Assembly: GCF_030268065.1 (NCBI RefSeq)
Contig: NZ_BSDD01000001.1
Coordinates: 868,001-932,000 of the forward strand
Length of the DNA stretch: 64,000 nt
DNA from: Geothrix rubra
Lineage (GTDB): Bacteria; Acidobacteriota; Holophagae; Holophagales; Holophagaceae
Direction of reading: 5' to 3'
Of this stretch, positions 7,887 through 18,861 are shown piece after piece; within the stretch, counting starts at the first letter, position 1; each line of letters begins with the position of its first letter. Under the pieces are notes generated by a model, which was given only the letters and a program-made list of their open reading frames with translations, was not told the origin of the DNA and made no database searches. Position numbers and translations under genes: made by a program.

Positions 7887-8738
7887 TCAGCCCTTCAGCT
7901 CCCGGTGGCGGACCACCAGGGCCGCCACATCGGCCTTGAGGCGCTGGGCCAGCAGTTCCACCAGGGCCACGGAGCGGTGCTGCCCGCCGGTACAGCCGAT
8001 CGCCAGGGTGTGGTAGGCCCGGCCCTCCTGGCGCACCAGGGGGAGGGACCAGCGCAGCCAGGACTCGGTGCGTTCCAGGAATTCCCGGAACTCGGGGTAT
8101 TCGAGCAGGTACTCCTTCACCGCGGCGTCCTTCCCCGTGAGGGGCTTCAGGGCCTCCACGTAGAAGGGATTCGGCAGGAAGCGGGCATCCAGCACCACGT
8201 CGGCGTCCGGGGGCACCCCCCGCTTGAACCCGAAGCTGAGGAGGCGGATGGCCGTCTCCCGGGCGGGGAGATCCGGCAGGAGAGAGGCCAGCCGCTGACG
8301 CAGCTCCGAGAGGCTCAGCTGGCTGGTGTCGAGGATGATGCTGGCCTGGGCCCGGATCGGGGCCAGCATCTCGCGCTCGCGCCGGATCCCCTCCTCGGCG
8401 GTGCCGAGCAGGGCCAGGTGGTGCGGGCGCCGGGTCTCCGAGTAGCGCCGCAGCAGCACGCTGTCCTCGGCCTCCACGAAGACCACCTGGACCGGGATGC
8501 TCCCCTCCTGCAGCCGCACCATGAGCGGCTCGAAGTCGTGGACGAAGTCCTCCTGGCGGCTGTCCATGCCCACCGCCAGCCGATCCCGGCCCGGACGCAG
8601 CCGGGCCTCCAGTTCCAGCAGCGGTTCCAGGAGGCGCGCAGGCACGTTGTCGAGTGCCGTGCAGCCGCTGTCCTCCAGGGCCCCCAGGACCGAGTGGCGG
8701 CCAGCCCCCGAAAGGCCCGTGACAATGATGAGTTCCAT
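7887..8738 (-). CDS. rapZ: RapZ/YvcJ-family nucleotide-binding protein
   Basis: 283 residues, the normal length. It has an N-terminal P-loop domain and a C-terminal domain with the family signatures LSFGFKRGVPPDADVVLDARF and IGCTGGQHRSVALVE. RapZ proteins bind nucleotides, small RNAs or UDP-sugar metabolites and control envelope precursor synthesis in some bacteria. The P-loop reads GLSGAGRHS: the usual Lys and Ser/Thr are Arg and His, as in some actinobacterial homologues, so ATP hydrolysis may be weak. Read 90 bp downstream of secA, past a strong hairpin. Confidence 0.9.
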   Translation of the reverse strand: MELIIVTGLSGAGRHSVLGALEDSGCTALDNVPARLLEPLLELEARLRPGRDRLAVGMDSRQEDFVHDFEPLMVRLQEGSIPVQVVFVEAEDSVLLRRYSETRRPHHLALLGTAEEGIRREREMLAPIRAQASIILDTSQLSLSELRQRLASLLPDLPARETAIRLLSFGFKRGVPPDADVVLDARFLPNPFYVEALKPLTGKDAAVKEYLLEYPEFREFLERTESWLRWSLPLVRQEGRAYHTLAIGCTGGQHRSVALVELLAQRLKADVAALVVRHRELKG

Positions 8739-8775
8739 AACCAGAGAACCTACCAGGGCCGGAGGCCGGGCTCTA

Positions 8776-8811
8776 GCAAAACGCGAGGGCGTTCCGGCCC
8801 TCGCGTTTTGC
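8776..8811 (-). terminator. Strong hairpin after secA
   Basis: 15-bp perfect stem, arms 8776-8790 and 8797-8811 (GCAAAACGCGAGGGC and its complement), 6-base loop. The arms end in AAAA/TTTT, so it can act as a terminator on the minus strand, between secA and rapZ. Confidence 0.8.
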
Positions 8812-8827
8812 CAGAGGGGGGCCCTGG

Positions 8828-11446
<2,619 letters not shown>

Positions 11447-11585
11447 GGATCCGTCCGATCACGTAAACCGTTGATTGTAGCGCGGCGGATCCCGGATGCC
11501 CACCTCCGGAGCCCGGAGCCAAGGGTCCTTGGTTGCGGGTTTTACGAGCCCAGGGCACACTGATCGTTTGGATTCCGGAGGAACC

Positions 11586-12005
11586 ATGGCCCTCGAGCGC
11601 ACCTTTGCCATCGTCAAGCCCGACGCCGTCAAGGACGGCCACATCGGCGAGATCCTCTCCGCCATCGAGCAGGGCGGCCTGAAGATCGTGGGCCTTAAGC
11701 TGACGCGCCTGACGGCCGACATCTGCAAGGGCTTCTACCACGAGCACGTGGGCAAGGGCTTCTATCCCGAGCTGGAGGCCTTCATGACCGAGGGTCCCGT
11801 GGCCCTGATGGTCCTCGAGGGCGAGAACGCCATCCTCCGCTGGCGCGACCTCATGGGCGCCACCGACCCCGCCAAGGCCGCCGAGGGCACGCTTCGCAAG
11901 CGCTTCGGCGCCAGCATCGGCCGCAACGCCACCCACGGCTCCGACAAGCCGGAGAGCGCCGCGTTCGAAGTGAGCTACTTCTTCAACGCCTTCGAGCAGG
12001 TCTAG
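11586..12005 (+). CDS. ndk: Nucleoside diphosphate kinase
   Basis: 139 residues from ATG 11586, with GGAGGA upstream. It transfers phosphate between nucleoside triphosphates and diphosphates through a phospho-His. The active site is NATHGSD (His at about residue 117), and N-terminal ERTFAIVKPDAVK is the family hallmark. Stand-alone gene ended by the nested hairpin at 12013-12073. Confidence 0.96.
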   Translation: MALERTFAIVKPDAVKDGHIGEILSAIEQGGLKIVGLKLTRLTADICKGFYHEHVGKGFYPELEAFMTEGPVALMVLEGENAILRWRDLMGATDPAKAAEGTLRKRFGASIGRNATHGSDKPESAAFEVSYFFNAFEQV

Positions 12006-12012
12006 GGTTCAA

Positions 12013-12073
12013 TCTTCAGCCTTCAGGGGAACGGCGCCGCAGGCGCCGTTCTGCTTTTGCTGAGGACTGAAGA
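12013..12073. terminator. Nested hairpin terminator between ndk and a convergent gene
   Basis: Inner stem 12029-12038/12042-12051 (GAACGGCGCC, loop GCA) is followed by TGCTTTT, a good rho-independent terminator for ndk. Outer arms TCTTCAG (12013-12019) and CTGAAGA (12067-12073) enclose it, and the outer arm touches the stop codon of the convergent gene. A related nested structure is at 15622-15700. Confidence 0.8.
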
Positions 12074-12547
12074 CTACCCTTCCATCACTGCCTGGATGGC
12101 GGACTGGCAGAGCCGCCGCACCCCTGGAAGCAGGTCCACCGTCTGCAGGGCCCGCTCGCTGATCCACTGCCCGCCGGGGGGCGGCGGGGGAAGCAGGTCT
12201 TCGGGAGCCTTGGTGCGGAGGAGGTGGCTCAGGTAGAGCCGCTGCTGCCCTTCGAGCCCCTCGAGGCGCAGGAGCCAGGGGGTGGGGAGGCGGCTGGTGC
12301 GCTCGTCGAAGACCACCGGCAGCGTGGAGTAGTCCACGAACCGGAAGGGGATGCCCCAGGCCGCCTCGACCTGGGCGTTCAGCAGGGCGGTGGGAAGGAA
12401 GCCCGGCGACCAGGGCACCTGGGCCGGCATGAGGAGGCCCCGGTGGGGGCTGTGGGGCGAGGGGACCAGCAGCACGAAGGGGGTCTGCTTCCCGTGGACC
12501 AGGACGCCTTCGATGAACGTGGTGAGGTGGACCCGTCCTTCGGCCAT
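12074..12547 (-). CDS. Hypothetical protein downstream of proS
   Basis: 157 residues from ATG 12547, only 9 bp after proS on the same strand. I do not recognise a family. No signal peptide or membrane helix is seen. The N-terminal half is beta-rich (RVHLTTFIEGVLVHGKQTPFVLL), there is a five-proline run near residue 121, and the C-terminus is helical. No Nudix box or nucleotide-binding loop was found. Likely a small cytoplasmic protein translated with ProS. Confidence 0.6.
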   Translation of the reverse strand: MAEGRVHLTTFIEGVLVHGKQTPFVLLVPSPHSPHRGLLMPAQVPWSPGFLPTALLNAQVEAAWGIPFRFVDYSTLPVVFDERTSRLPTPWLLRLEGLEGQQRLYLSHLLRTKAPEDLLPPPPPGGQWISERALQTVDLLPGVRRLCQSAIQAVMEG

Positions 12548-12556
12548 GGCGCGCTC

Positions 12557-14398
12557 CTACCGCCCTCCGGCGGTCTCCAGTTCCTGCATGATGCGGTCGC
12601 GGGCCGCGGAGACCTCGGCCACGACGGCCTCGGGCTTGAGCTTCAGCACGGCCTTGGTCCGGCGGTCGCGCAGCTCCACCACGCCCTCCTTGAGGCCCTT
12701 GGTGCCCACCATGAGGCGCAGGGGGAAGCCCAGCAGGTCGGCATCCTTGAACTTCGCGCCGGGGCTCATGCCCTCCCGGTCGTCGTGCAGGACCTCGAAG
12801 CCCGCGGCTTCGAGGTCCTTCTCCACCTGCTCCGCCACGGCCGCCACCTCGGCGTTGCCGGGGTCCAGGCTGAGGAGGTGCACCTGGTAGGGCGCGATGG
12901 GCCAGGGCCAGAGGATGCCGTCGGCATCGTAATTCTGCTCGATGGCGGCAGCCACCGTGCGGGTGATGCCGATGCCGTAGCAGCCCATCACCATCGGGTT
13001 CTCCCGGCCCTGCTCGTCCAGGAAGGTGCAGCCCATGCTCTTGGAATACTTCAGGCCCAGCTTGAAGACCTGGCCCACCTCGATGCCCCGGAAGGCCTGG
13101 TAGTGGCCCTTCCCGCAGCGGGGGCAGACATCGCCCTCCTGGGCCATGCGCAGGTCGGCGAAGGTGCAGCCCGGCAGGTCGCGCTTCGGATCCAGGCCGA
13201 AGTGGTGGTAGTCGGTCCGGTTCGCGCCGCAGGTGAGGTTGACGGCGCCCTCCAGGCTGCGGTCCACGAGCATCTGGACGTCCTTCAGCCCCACCGGGCC
13301 CATGAAGCCGGTCTTCGTACCGGTGAAGGCCTCGGCCTCCTCGAGGGGCATCAGCTCCAGCTCCGCCGCACCCGTGAAGTTCTTCACCTTCACGGGATTG
13401 ACCTCGTGGTCGCCCCGGAGCACCGCGCCCACCAGCTTCGTGCCGCCCTCGGCGAAGGTGGCCCGGTAGAGGAAGAACTTGCTGGTCTGGGTGAGCGGCA
13501 TGCCCTGGGGATGATCGGCGTCGATCATGCCCGCGGCCTGCTCCACCTGGCCGACGACACCAGGAGTACGGAAGTGGTCCTTGCGAAGCTCCATGGGAGC
13601 TTCGTTAACGCCAGCGGGGAGCGCTGGCGCCTCGGTTTTCTCAATGTTCGACGTGTACTCGCACCCGTCGCAGCTGAGGATGGCGTCCTCCCCGCTGCCG
13701 GCCAGCACGTGGAACTCGTGGGTGAAGCTGCCGCCGATGGCGCCGCTGTCGGCCTCCACGGGGCGGAACTTCACGCCCAGGCGGGCGAAGATCCGCTTGT
13801 AGGCGTTGAACATGGCCCAGTACTCACGGTCCGCGTCGGCATCATCCACGTGGAAGGAGTAGCCGTCCTTCATGGTGAACTCGCGGCCCCGCATGAGTCC
13901 GAAGCGGGGGCGCCGCTCGTCGCGGAACTTGGTCTGGATCTGGAAGAGGTTCATGGGCAGCTGCTTGTAGCTGCGCACGTTCTTGCGCACGATGTCGGTG
14001 ATGACCTCCTCGTGCGTGGGGCCCAGGCAGAAGTTGTAGAACTCGCGCTCGTCCGGCGTCTCGCCCCGCTGGCGCCGTTCCGCGAGCTCGGCCTTGGCCT
14101 TCCGGTCGCAGAAGCGCAGCAGCTCGTCGCCATAGAACTTCCAGCGCCCGCTCTCCTGCCACAGCTCCGCCGGGAGGACGGCGGGCATGAGCAGCTCCTG
14201 GCAGCCGTCCTTGGCCAGCTCCTCGCGGACGATCTCCTCGAACTTGCGGATGCTGCGGTAGGCCAGGGGCAGGTAGCTGTAGATGCCGGCGGCCGCCTTC
14301 TGGATCATGCCGGCCCGCATCATGAGCTGCTGGCTCACCACGTCGGCATCCCGGGGGGTCTCCCGGAGGGTCTGGATCAGGAGCTTCGACTGCTTCAT
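12557..14398 (-). CDS. proS: Prolyl-tRNA synthetase
   Basis: 613 residues from ATG 14398 (MKQSKLLIQTLRETPRDADV); an upstream in-frame start would add an unconserved stretch. Class II synthetase of the long bacterial type: motif 2 region FRDERRPRFGLMRGREF near residue 138, an inserted editing domain in the middle, and the C-terminal anticodon-binding domain. The zinc-like pair CPRCG lies near residue 418. Charges tRNA-Pro. The GC hairpin inside the editing region appears to be coding only. Confidence 0.96.
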   Translation of the reverse strand: MKQSKLLIQTLRETPRDADVVSQQLMMRAGMIQKAAAGIYSYLPLAYRSIRKFEEIVREELAKDGCQELLMPAVLPAELWQESGRWKFYGDELLRFCDRKAKAELAERRQRGETPDEREFYNFCLGPTHEEVITDIVRKNVRSYKQLPMNLFQIQTKFRDERRPRFGLMRGREFTMKDGYSFHVDDADADREYWAMFNAYKRIFARLGVKFRPVEADSGAIGGSFTHEFHVLAGSGEDAILSCDGCEYTSNIEKTEAPALPAGVNEAPMELRKDHFRTPGVVGQVEQAAGMIDADHPQGMPLTQTSKFFLYRATFAEGGTKLVGAVLRGDHEVNPVKVKNFTGAAELELMPLEEAEAFTGTKTGFMGPVGLKDVQMLVDRSLEGAVNLTCGANRTDYHHFGLDPKRDLPGCTFADLRMAQEGDVCPRCGKGHYQAFRGIEVGQVFKLGLKYSKSMGCTFLDEQGRENPMVMGCYGIGITRTVAAAIEQNYDADGILWPWPIAPYQVHLLSLDPGNAEVAAVAEQVEKDLEAAGFEVLHDDREGMSPGAKFKDADLLGFPLRLMVGTKGLKEGVVELRDRRTKAVLKLKPEAVVAEVSAARDRIMQELETAGGR

Positions 14399-14458
14399 CA
14401 GGGGCCTCGAACCTTCGAGTCTACCCCAGGCCCAGACCCATTCCCCCCGGAGAACAAC

Positions 14459-14591
14459 GAACCGCGAATGGCGCGAATCGCCCTTCGGGCGCACGAAGGG
14501 ATGGCAGGAAGGCACGAGCGGGGAACGCCTGGCACCCGCACCCCGCGCTTCCCATCCCTACCTTCGCGCCCATTCGCGTCATTCGCGGTTC
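14459..14591. repeat. Fold-back (MITE-like) intergenic repeat
   Basis: Twenty-base inverted arms at 14459-14478 (GAACCGCGAATGGCGCGAAT) and 14572-14591 match with one difference. A second inner pair, GAAGGGATGG and CCATCCC-TACCTTC, lies inside, so the whole ~133 bp can fold back. The right arm runs into the stop codon of the yqeY-like gene (minus strand TGAACCGCGAAT). No ORF. It looks like a dispersed non-coding repeat. Confidence 0.7.
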
Positions 14592-15039
14592 AATGAAGCA
14601 GGCCCTGCACCAGGGCGCTGGCGGCCTTCCCGTCGAAGGCGCCGCCGTGGGCGGCCTGGAGGGCCTTCATCACGGCCCCCATGTCCTTCTTCGAGGCCGC
14701 GCCGGTCTGGGCGATGGCGGCCCTCACGGCGGCCTCGAGGTCCGCGCCCTCCAGCATGGCCGGCAGGTAGGCCTTCAGGAGGGCGATCTCGGCCTGCTCC
14801 TGGGCGGCCCGGTCGGCCTGGCCCACCTTCTGGAATTGGGCCACGCTGTCCTCCCGGGACTTCACCAGGCGCTTCAGCACAGCCAGGGCATCCGCCTCCT
14901 CCAGGATCCCCTGGGGGCCCAGTCCCTTGGCCACGGCCTCGTTCTTGTAGGCGGCCAGGGCCATTCGGAGGACCTGGGTCCGGGGGGCGTCCCTGGCGAG
15001 CATGGCGGTCTTCAGGTCGGCCTGCAGGCGATCGAGCAT
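14590..15039 (-). CDS. GatB/YqeY domain protein
   Basis: 149 residues. The whole protein is the YqeY helical domain related to the tail of GatB, which binds tRNA in the amidotransferase. Family marks are LKTAMLARDAPRTQVLRMAL and ALLKAYLPAMLEGADLE. The exact role of free-standing YqeY proteins is not well defined. Start ATG 15039 with GGAGGA upstream. Its stop codon is supplied at the edge of the fold-back repeat. Confidence 0.9.
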   Translation of the reverse strand: MLDRLQADLKTAMLARDAPRTQVLRMALAAYKNEAVAKGLGPQGILEEADALAVLKRLVKSREDSVAQFQKVGQADRAAQEQAEIALLKAYLPAMLEGADLEAAVRAAIAQTGAASKKDMGAVMKALQAAHGGAFDGKAASALVQGLLH

Positions 15040-15156
15040 GGCTTCCTCCGGGCTGGGCTTCCATCCTGACCGCCCGGGGCCCGGCCCTCAACGCCCATTA
15101 GTCATGCCCGGGGGGTCTCCGACCGAAAACGGGGTCATCCAACGGGAAAGGCCCCC

Positions 15157-15618
15157 ATGAACGTCGCCTTCATCAACCCCTTCATCGAATCCACCCTCCG
15201 CAGCCTCGAGATGATGGCCAACATCACCGCCGAGAAGACCGGCCTGGCCGTGAAGGAGGACCTCATCACCACCTATGACATCTCCGCCATCATCGGCCTG
15301 ACCGGCGACACCTCGGGTTCGATCATCCTGAGCTTCCCCAAGACCCTCGCCTGCCGGATCGCCAGCAACATGCTCATGGAGGAGATGCGGGAGCTGAACC
15401 AGAGCGTGGAGGACGCCGTCGGCGAGATCGGCAACATCGTGGTGGGGGATGCCCGCCGCATCCTCATCCAGGACGGCTTCAGCCTCTCCATCTCCGTGCC
15501 CACCGTCGTCGTCGGCACCGGCCACAAGATCAGCCGCACCGGCGATGTCCCCTGCATCGCCATCCCCTTCTACACGAAGTTCGGCGAGTTCGAGGTGAAC
15601 GTGGGCCTGAAGGAATAG
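15157..15618 (+). CDS. cheX: CheX-like chemotaxis phosphatase
   Basis: 153 residues, the usual CheX length. The CheC/CheX-type active site E-x2-N is in EDAVGEIGNIVVGDARR near residue 88. It probably dephosphorylates CheY-P or a related receiver. No other chemotaxis genes are nearby, so it may serve a distant che or type IV pilus system. Followed by the nested hairpin at 15622-15700. Confidence 0.85.
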   Translation: MNVAFINPFIESTLRSLEMMANITAEKTGLAVKEDLITTYDISAIIGLTGDTSGSIILSFPKTLACRIASNMLMEEMRELNQSVEDAVGEIGNIVVGDARRILIQDGFSLSISVPTVVVGTGHKISRTGDVPCIAIPFYTKFGEFEVNVGLKE

Positions 15619-15621
15619 GCC

Positions 15622-15700
15622 TCAGGCTTCAGTCCTCGGAAAATGCAGAACGGGCGCCTTTCGGCGCCCGTTCCACTGAAGCCTGGGGACTGAAGCCTGA
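15622..15700. terminator. Nested hairpin between cheX and ferredoxin
   Basis: Outer inverted arms TCAGGCTTCAGTCC (15622-15635) and its complement (15687-15700) enclose an inner 11-bp stem GAACGGGCGCC (15648-15658/15663-15673). It can terminate both converging genes. It shares the outer TTCAGTCC-type arms and inner GAACGG stem with the structure at 12013-12073. Confidence 0.78.
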
Positions 15701-15710
15701 TGTCTGGTTC

Positions 15711-15965
15711 TCAGGCCTTCTCGTACTTGATGACTTCCACGGGGCAGCCGGCGGCGGCGGCCTCGATGCTGGCCTCCTGGTCGGTGCCGATGCTGCCCGA
15801 GAGGGCGCTCATCTCGTCGCGGTTCTCGGAATCCACGCCATCCTCGCGCACGGAGCCGTTGATGTTGCAGCTGGTGTCCGTGACGTGGAAGACGTCGGGG
15901 CACTCGGCTTCGCAGGCATTGCACACGATGCAGCCTTCTTCGATCCAAACTTTGGTGATGGCCAT
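15711..15965 (-). CDS. Ferredoxin, [4Fe-4S] type
   Basis: 84 residues from ATG 15965 with GGAGG upstream. The cluster motif CIVCNACEAECP near residue 11 plus a distal AGCPVEVIKYE Cys fits a single-cluster acidic ferredoxin. Electron carrier in the cytoplasm; partner unknown. Convergent with cheX. Confidence 0.88.
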   Translation of the reverse strand: MAITKVWIEEGCIVCNACEAECPDVFHVTDTSCNINGSVREDGVDSENRDEMSALSGSIGTDQEASIEAAAAGCPVEVIKYEKA

Positions 15966-16099
15966 GGGGGGTATCCTCCGGATCCGTGGAGCCCTGGGAC
16001 GGGCGAACCCATCCAAGCTAGCACCCCCCCCGCCCCGGGACCAAGGCCCCCCGGGCCCCGCAGGCCGTGGGAGACTGGAATTGTGACGGAGGTCCACCC

Positions 16100-17017
16100 A
16101 TGAGCCTGCAGGAGACTGGGATCCTGGCCCGGATCCGCGCCCTGCTGCCGGGCGGCTGGGACCTGACGGACGACTGCGGGGCCCTGCCGCCGACCCTCCC
16201 GGGCCGGCAGCTGCTCGTGACCACCGACCTCATGGAAGCGGGCCAGCACTTCCGCCTGGATTGGCACCCGCCCGACCTGCTGGCGGACAAGCTCTTGCGG
16301 GTGAACCTTTCCGACCTGGATGCCTCCGGCGCCGAGCCCTTCGGCTACACCCTCACCCTGGCCCTCGGGCCCGAGGTGGCGGAGGGCTGGCTGGAGGCGT
16401 TCCTCCAGGGCCTGGCCGCCGCCTCCGTCGAGACGGGCGTGCGGGTGCTGGGCGGCGACACGGTGGGCCGCCCCTCGGGCCTGGGCCTGGGCCTCACGGC
16501 CTTCGGCTTCGCGTCCCGCTGGCTTCGCCGGGATGGCCTCCAGCCCGGCGACCGGCTCTACGTGGACCAGGCGCCCGGCGCCAGCCTCCGGGGCCTGCGC
16601 AAGCTCGAGGCGGGCCAGCGCTGGGATCGCGCCCACCCGGACCCGGACCTCGCCGCGCACCTGGCCCCGAGACCCCAGCTCGGCCTCGGCGTGCGGCTCG
16701 CGGCCCTCCCCGAGGTCCACGCCTGTCTGGATCTGTCCGATGGCCTCAGCCGCGATCTCCGGAACCTCGCGGAGGCCTCCGGCTGCAGCATCGCCGTGGA
16801 CCCGGCCCTGGACGGGGATGCGCTGCGGGGCGGCGAGGACTACGCCCGCTGCTTCGGAAGTGCCCTGTCCCGGTCGGAGCTCGAATCGAAGCTGGGGATT
16901 CCCCTCCTCGAGGTGGGCCAGGCCCTGGAACGGCGGGAAGCGCCCCTGCTGGCCTATGATGGAGGATTGCTCCGGCCCCTGCCGGACTTCAGTTTCGACC
17001 ACTTCGGACGTTCATGA
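16100..17017 (+). CDS. thiL: Thiamine-monophosphate kinase
   Basis: 305 residues from ATG 16100 (MSLQETGILARIRALL). It makes thiamine diphosphate from thiamine monophosphate. AIR-synthase-like fold: LTDDCGAL with metal-binding Asp near residue 24, TTDLMEAGQHFR, LGGDTV, and a C-terminal LDLSDGLSRDL. Slightly short for ThiL, and the N-terminus is compact. Its stop overlaps the start of the DUF2062 gene as ATGA. Confidence 0.9.
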   Translation: MSLQETGILARIRALLPGGWDLTDDCGALPPTLPGRQLLVTTDLMEAGQHFRLDWHPPDLLADKLLRVNLSDLDASGAEPFGYTLTLALGPEVAEGWLEAFLQGLAAASVETGVRVLGGDTVGRPSGLGLGLTAFGFASRWLRRDGLQPGDRLYVDQAPGASLRGLRKLEAGQRWDRAHPDPDLAAHLAPRPQLGLGVRLAALPEVHACLDLSDGLSRDLRNLAEASGCSIAVDPALDGDALRGGEDYARCFGSALSRSELESKLGIPLLEVGQALERREAPLLAYDGGLLRPLPDFSFDHFGRS

Positions 17018-17532
17018 AGCACCAGGACAAGTCGCACCTCTGGGCCCGCACCAAGCGGTACATGGCGGATCCCGACCTGGAGCCCCACCACCTGGGCTGG
17101 AGCTTCGCCCTGGGCCTGTCCATCGCCATGAACCCCCTGCTGGGGCTCCACACCGGCCTCGTCGTCGTCTTCTGCGCCCTCTTCCACAAGCTGCACCGCC
17201 CCCTGGCCTTCCTGGGCGCCTTCGTGAACAACCCCTGGACCATGGTCCCCATCGCCACGGGCTCGGCCCTGCTGGGGAACATCCTGCTGGGACGGGGCTT
17301 CACCCTCGACCTGAGCGACGTGGACTGGACCACCCTCGGCTGGCAGAGCTTCACCACCCGCGAGGGCTTCCGGGCCGCCGCCGACATGCTCCGCCCCATC
17401 CTCCTGCCCTACCTGCTGGGCGGCCTCGTGCTGAGCCTCGTGGCCGTCCCCGTGGGCTATTTCCTCATGCTGCGGCTCGCGCACCGGCTGCGCGCCGCCC
17501 GGCCGATCCCCCAACCCCGTTCCGGAGGCTGA
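17014..17532 (+). CDS. DUF2062 membrane protein
   Basis: 172 residues with about four membrane helices. The DUF2062 signature is clear: a basic N-terminus, HHLGWSFALGLSIAMNPLLGLHT, and NNPWTMVPIATGSALLG. Function of the family is not established. Overlaps thiL by four bases (ATGA) and precedes ybaB by 5 bp, so it belongs to the thiL-ybaB-recR run. Confidence 0.88.
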   Translation: MKHQDKSHLWARTKRYMADPDLEPHHLGWSFALGLSIAMNPLLGLHTGLVVVFCALFHKLHRPLAFLGAFVNNPWTMVPIATGSALLGNILLGRGFTLDLSDVDWTTLGWQSFTTREGFRAAADMLRPILLPYLLGGLVLSLVAVPVGYFLMLRLAHRLRAARPIPQPRSGG

Positions 17533-17537
17533 TCCCC

Positions 17538-17840
17538 ATGGACATGCGATTCCTCATGAAGCAGGCGCAGCAGATGCAGGCCAAGCTGCAGGAGACCCAG
17601 GCCAACCTGCGGGCCGAGGGCACCGCCGGCGGCCAGCTGGTGAAGGTGACCCTCAACGGCTCGAAGGAGCTGATGGCCGTGTCCATCGCCAAGGAGGCCA
17701 TGGACCCGGAGGATCCGTCCATGCTCGAGGACCTGCTGATGGCGGCCTTCCGCGATGCCGCCCAGAAGGCGGACGAGGCCATGAAGCAGCAGATGGGCGG
17801 CATGGGCGCAGGCCTGAACCTCCCCGGCCTGGGTCTGTAG
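17538..17840 (+). CDS. YbaB/EbfC nucleoid-associated protein
   Basis: 100 residues from ATG 17538, with GGAGGC upstream. Pattern FLMKQAQQMQAKLQETQANL followed by the GGQLVKVTLNGSKELMAVSI sheet is typical of YbaB/EbfC, a dimeric DNA-binding protein. It is followed 19 bp later by recR, the conserved ybaB-recR pairing. Confidence 0.95.
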   Translation: MDMRFLMKQAQQMQAKLQETQANLRAEGTAGGQLVKVTLNGSKELMAVSIAKEAMDPEDPSMLEDLLMAAFRDAAQKADEAMKQQMGGMGAGLNLPGLGL

Positions 17841-17859
17841 AACCGCCGGGAGAGCCGCG

Positions 17860-18456
17860 ATGAAGCTGCCGGCGCCCCTCGAGGCCGTGGTGGAGAGCCT
17901 CCAGAAGCTGCCCGGGGTGGGCGCGAAGTCCGCCCAGCGCATGGCCCTGCACCTGCTCAAGGAGGGGCCCGACGCCATGGCCCACCTGGCCCAGCAGCTC
18001 CAGCAGGCCGCTGACAAGGTGGGGTTCTGCCAGGTGTGCGGCGCCTTCACGGACCAGCCCACCTGCCCCATCTGCCTTGATCCCCGGCGGGATGCCCACA
18101 GCCTCGTGGTGGTGGCCGAGGCCTCGAACGTCCTCAGCTTCGAGCGCAGCGGCCACTTCCGGGGCCGCTACCACGTGCTGGGCGGGCTCATCTCCCCGCT
18201 GCGCGGCGTGGGGCCCGACCAGCTCCGCGTCCGCGAGCTGCTGAAGCGGCTGGAGGACGGCGCCATCCAGGAGATCATCCTGGCCACCAACCCCACGGTG
18301 GACGGCGAGGCCACCGCCAGCTGGCTGGCCCGCATCCTGGACCCCATCGGCATCCGCACCACCCGCATCGGCCTCGGGCTTCCGATCGGCAGCGACCTGG
18401 AGTACGCCGACGAGCTCACCCTGGACCGGGCCCTGGAGGGCCGGCGGCCCGTCTGA
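17860..18456 (+). CDS. recR: Recombination protein RecR
   Basis: 198 residues. It works with RecO/RecF to load RecA at gaps. Helix-hairpin-helix LQKLPGVGAKSAQRMALHLL at the N-terminus, a four-Cys zinc finger CQVCGAF...CPIC near residue 57, and the Toprim domain with VVVAEASNVLSFE follow in order. Canonical length. End is 1 bp from the convergent ferredoxin stop. Confidence 0.97.
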   Translation: MKLPAPLEAVVESLQKLPGVGAKSAQRMALHLLKEGPDAMAHLAQQLQQAADKVGFCQVCGAFTDQPTCPICLDPRRDAHSLVVVAEASNVLSFERSGHFRGRYHVLGGLISPLRGVGPDQLRVRELLKRLEDGAIQEIILATNPTVDGEATASWLARILDPIGIRTTRIGLGLPIGSDLEYADELTLDRALEGRRPV

Positions 18457-18457
18457 G

Positions 18458-18739
18458 TCAGTACTTGCAGGCCACCTCGCCCCGGGCCCAGGCCTGGCAG
18501 GCCAGCCGCTGGTCGGGCTGCGCCTTCAGGGCCTTGAGCACGCGGGTCTCGGCGGCGCCCATCTCGGTGAGGTGCTCGGCGCCCTCGGCAATGGTGACGA
18601 GGCAGGTGCCGCAGCGGGCATGGCCGCCGCAGCGGTGGTTCAGGGGCACGCCGGCCTTGGCGCTGGCGGCCAGGAGGGAGATCTCCTGCTCGCAGTCCGC
18701 GGAGCCGGGTTGCTTGCCATCGAATCGGATCGTGTGCAT
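18458..18739 (-). CDS. Ferredoxin, [2Fe-2S] type
   Basis: 93 residues from ATG 18739 (MHTIRFDGKQPG). Plant/adrenodoxin-type motif with CGGHARCGTC and the distal LACQAW Cys. The loop starts NHRCGG. Electron transfer in the cytoplasm; no partner is apparent. Convergent with recR with almost no spacer. Confidence 0.88.
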   Translation of the reverse strand: MHTIRFDGKQPGSADCEQEISLLAASAKAGVPLNHRCGGHARCGTCLVTIAEGAEHLTEMGAAETRVLKALKAQPDQRLACQAWARGEVACKY

Positions 18740-18861
18740 GGACGCCTGTCGGGAGGTGCCGCCCGGCACGGGCGGCAGGACCGGCTCCCACTCTATCAGA
18801 GGGCCCCGGACGCCCGTTTTCACGAGAGCTGCATCGCCTATCATGGGGCCGGGAGCCCGCC

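Noticed and set aside
13600-13640. GC hairpin inside proS as a regulatory site
   Set aside because: It lies in conserved coding sequence of the editing domain and has no separate support.
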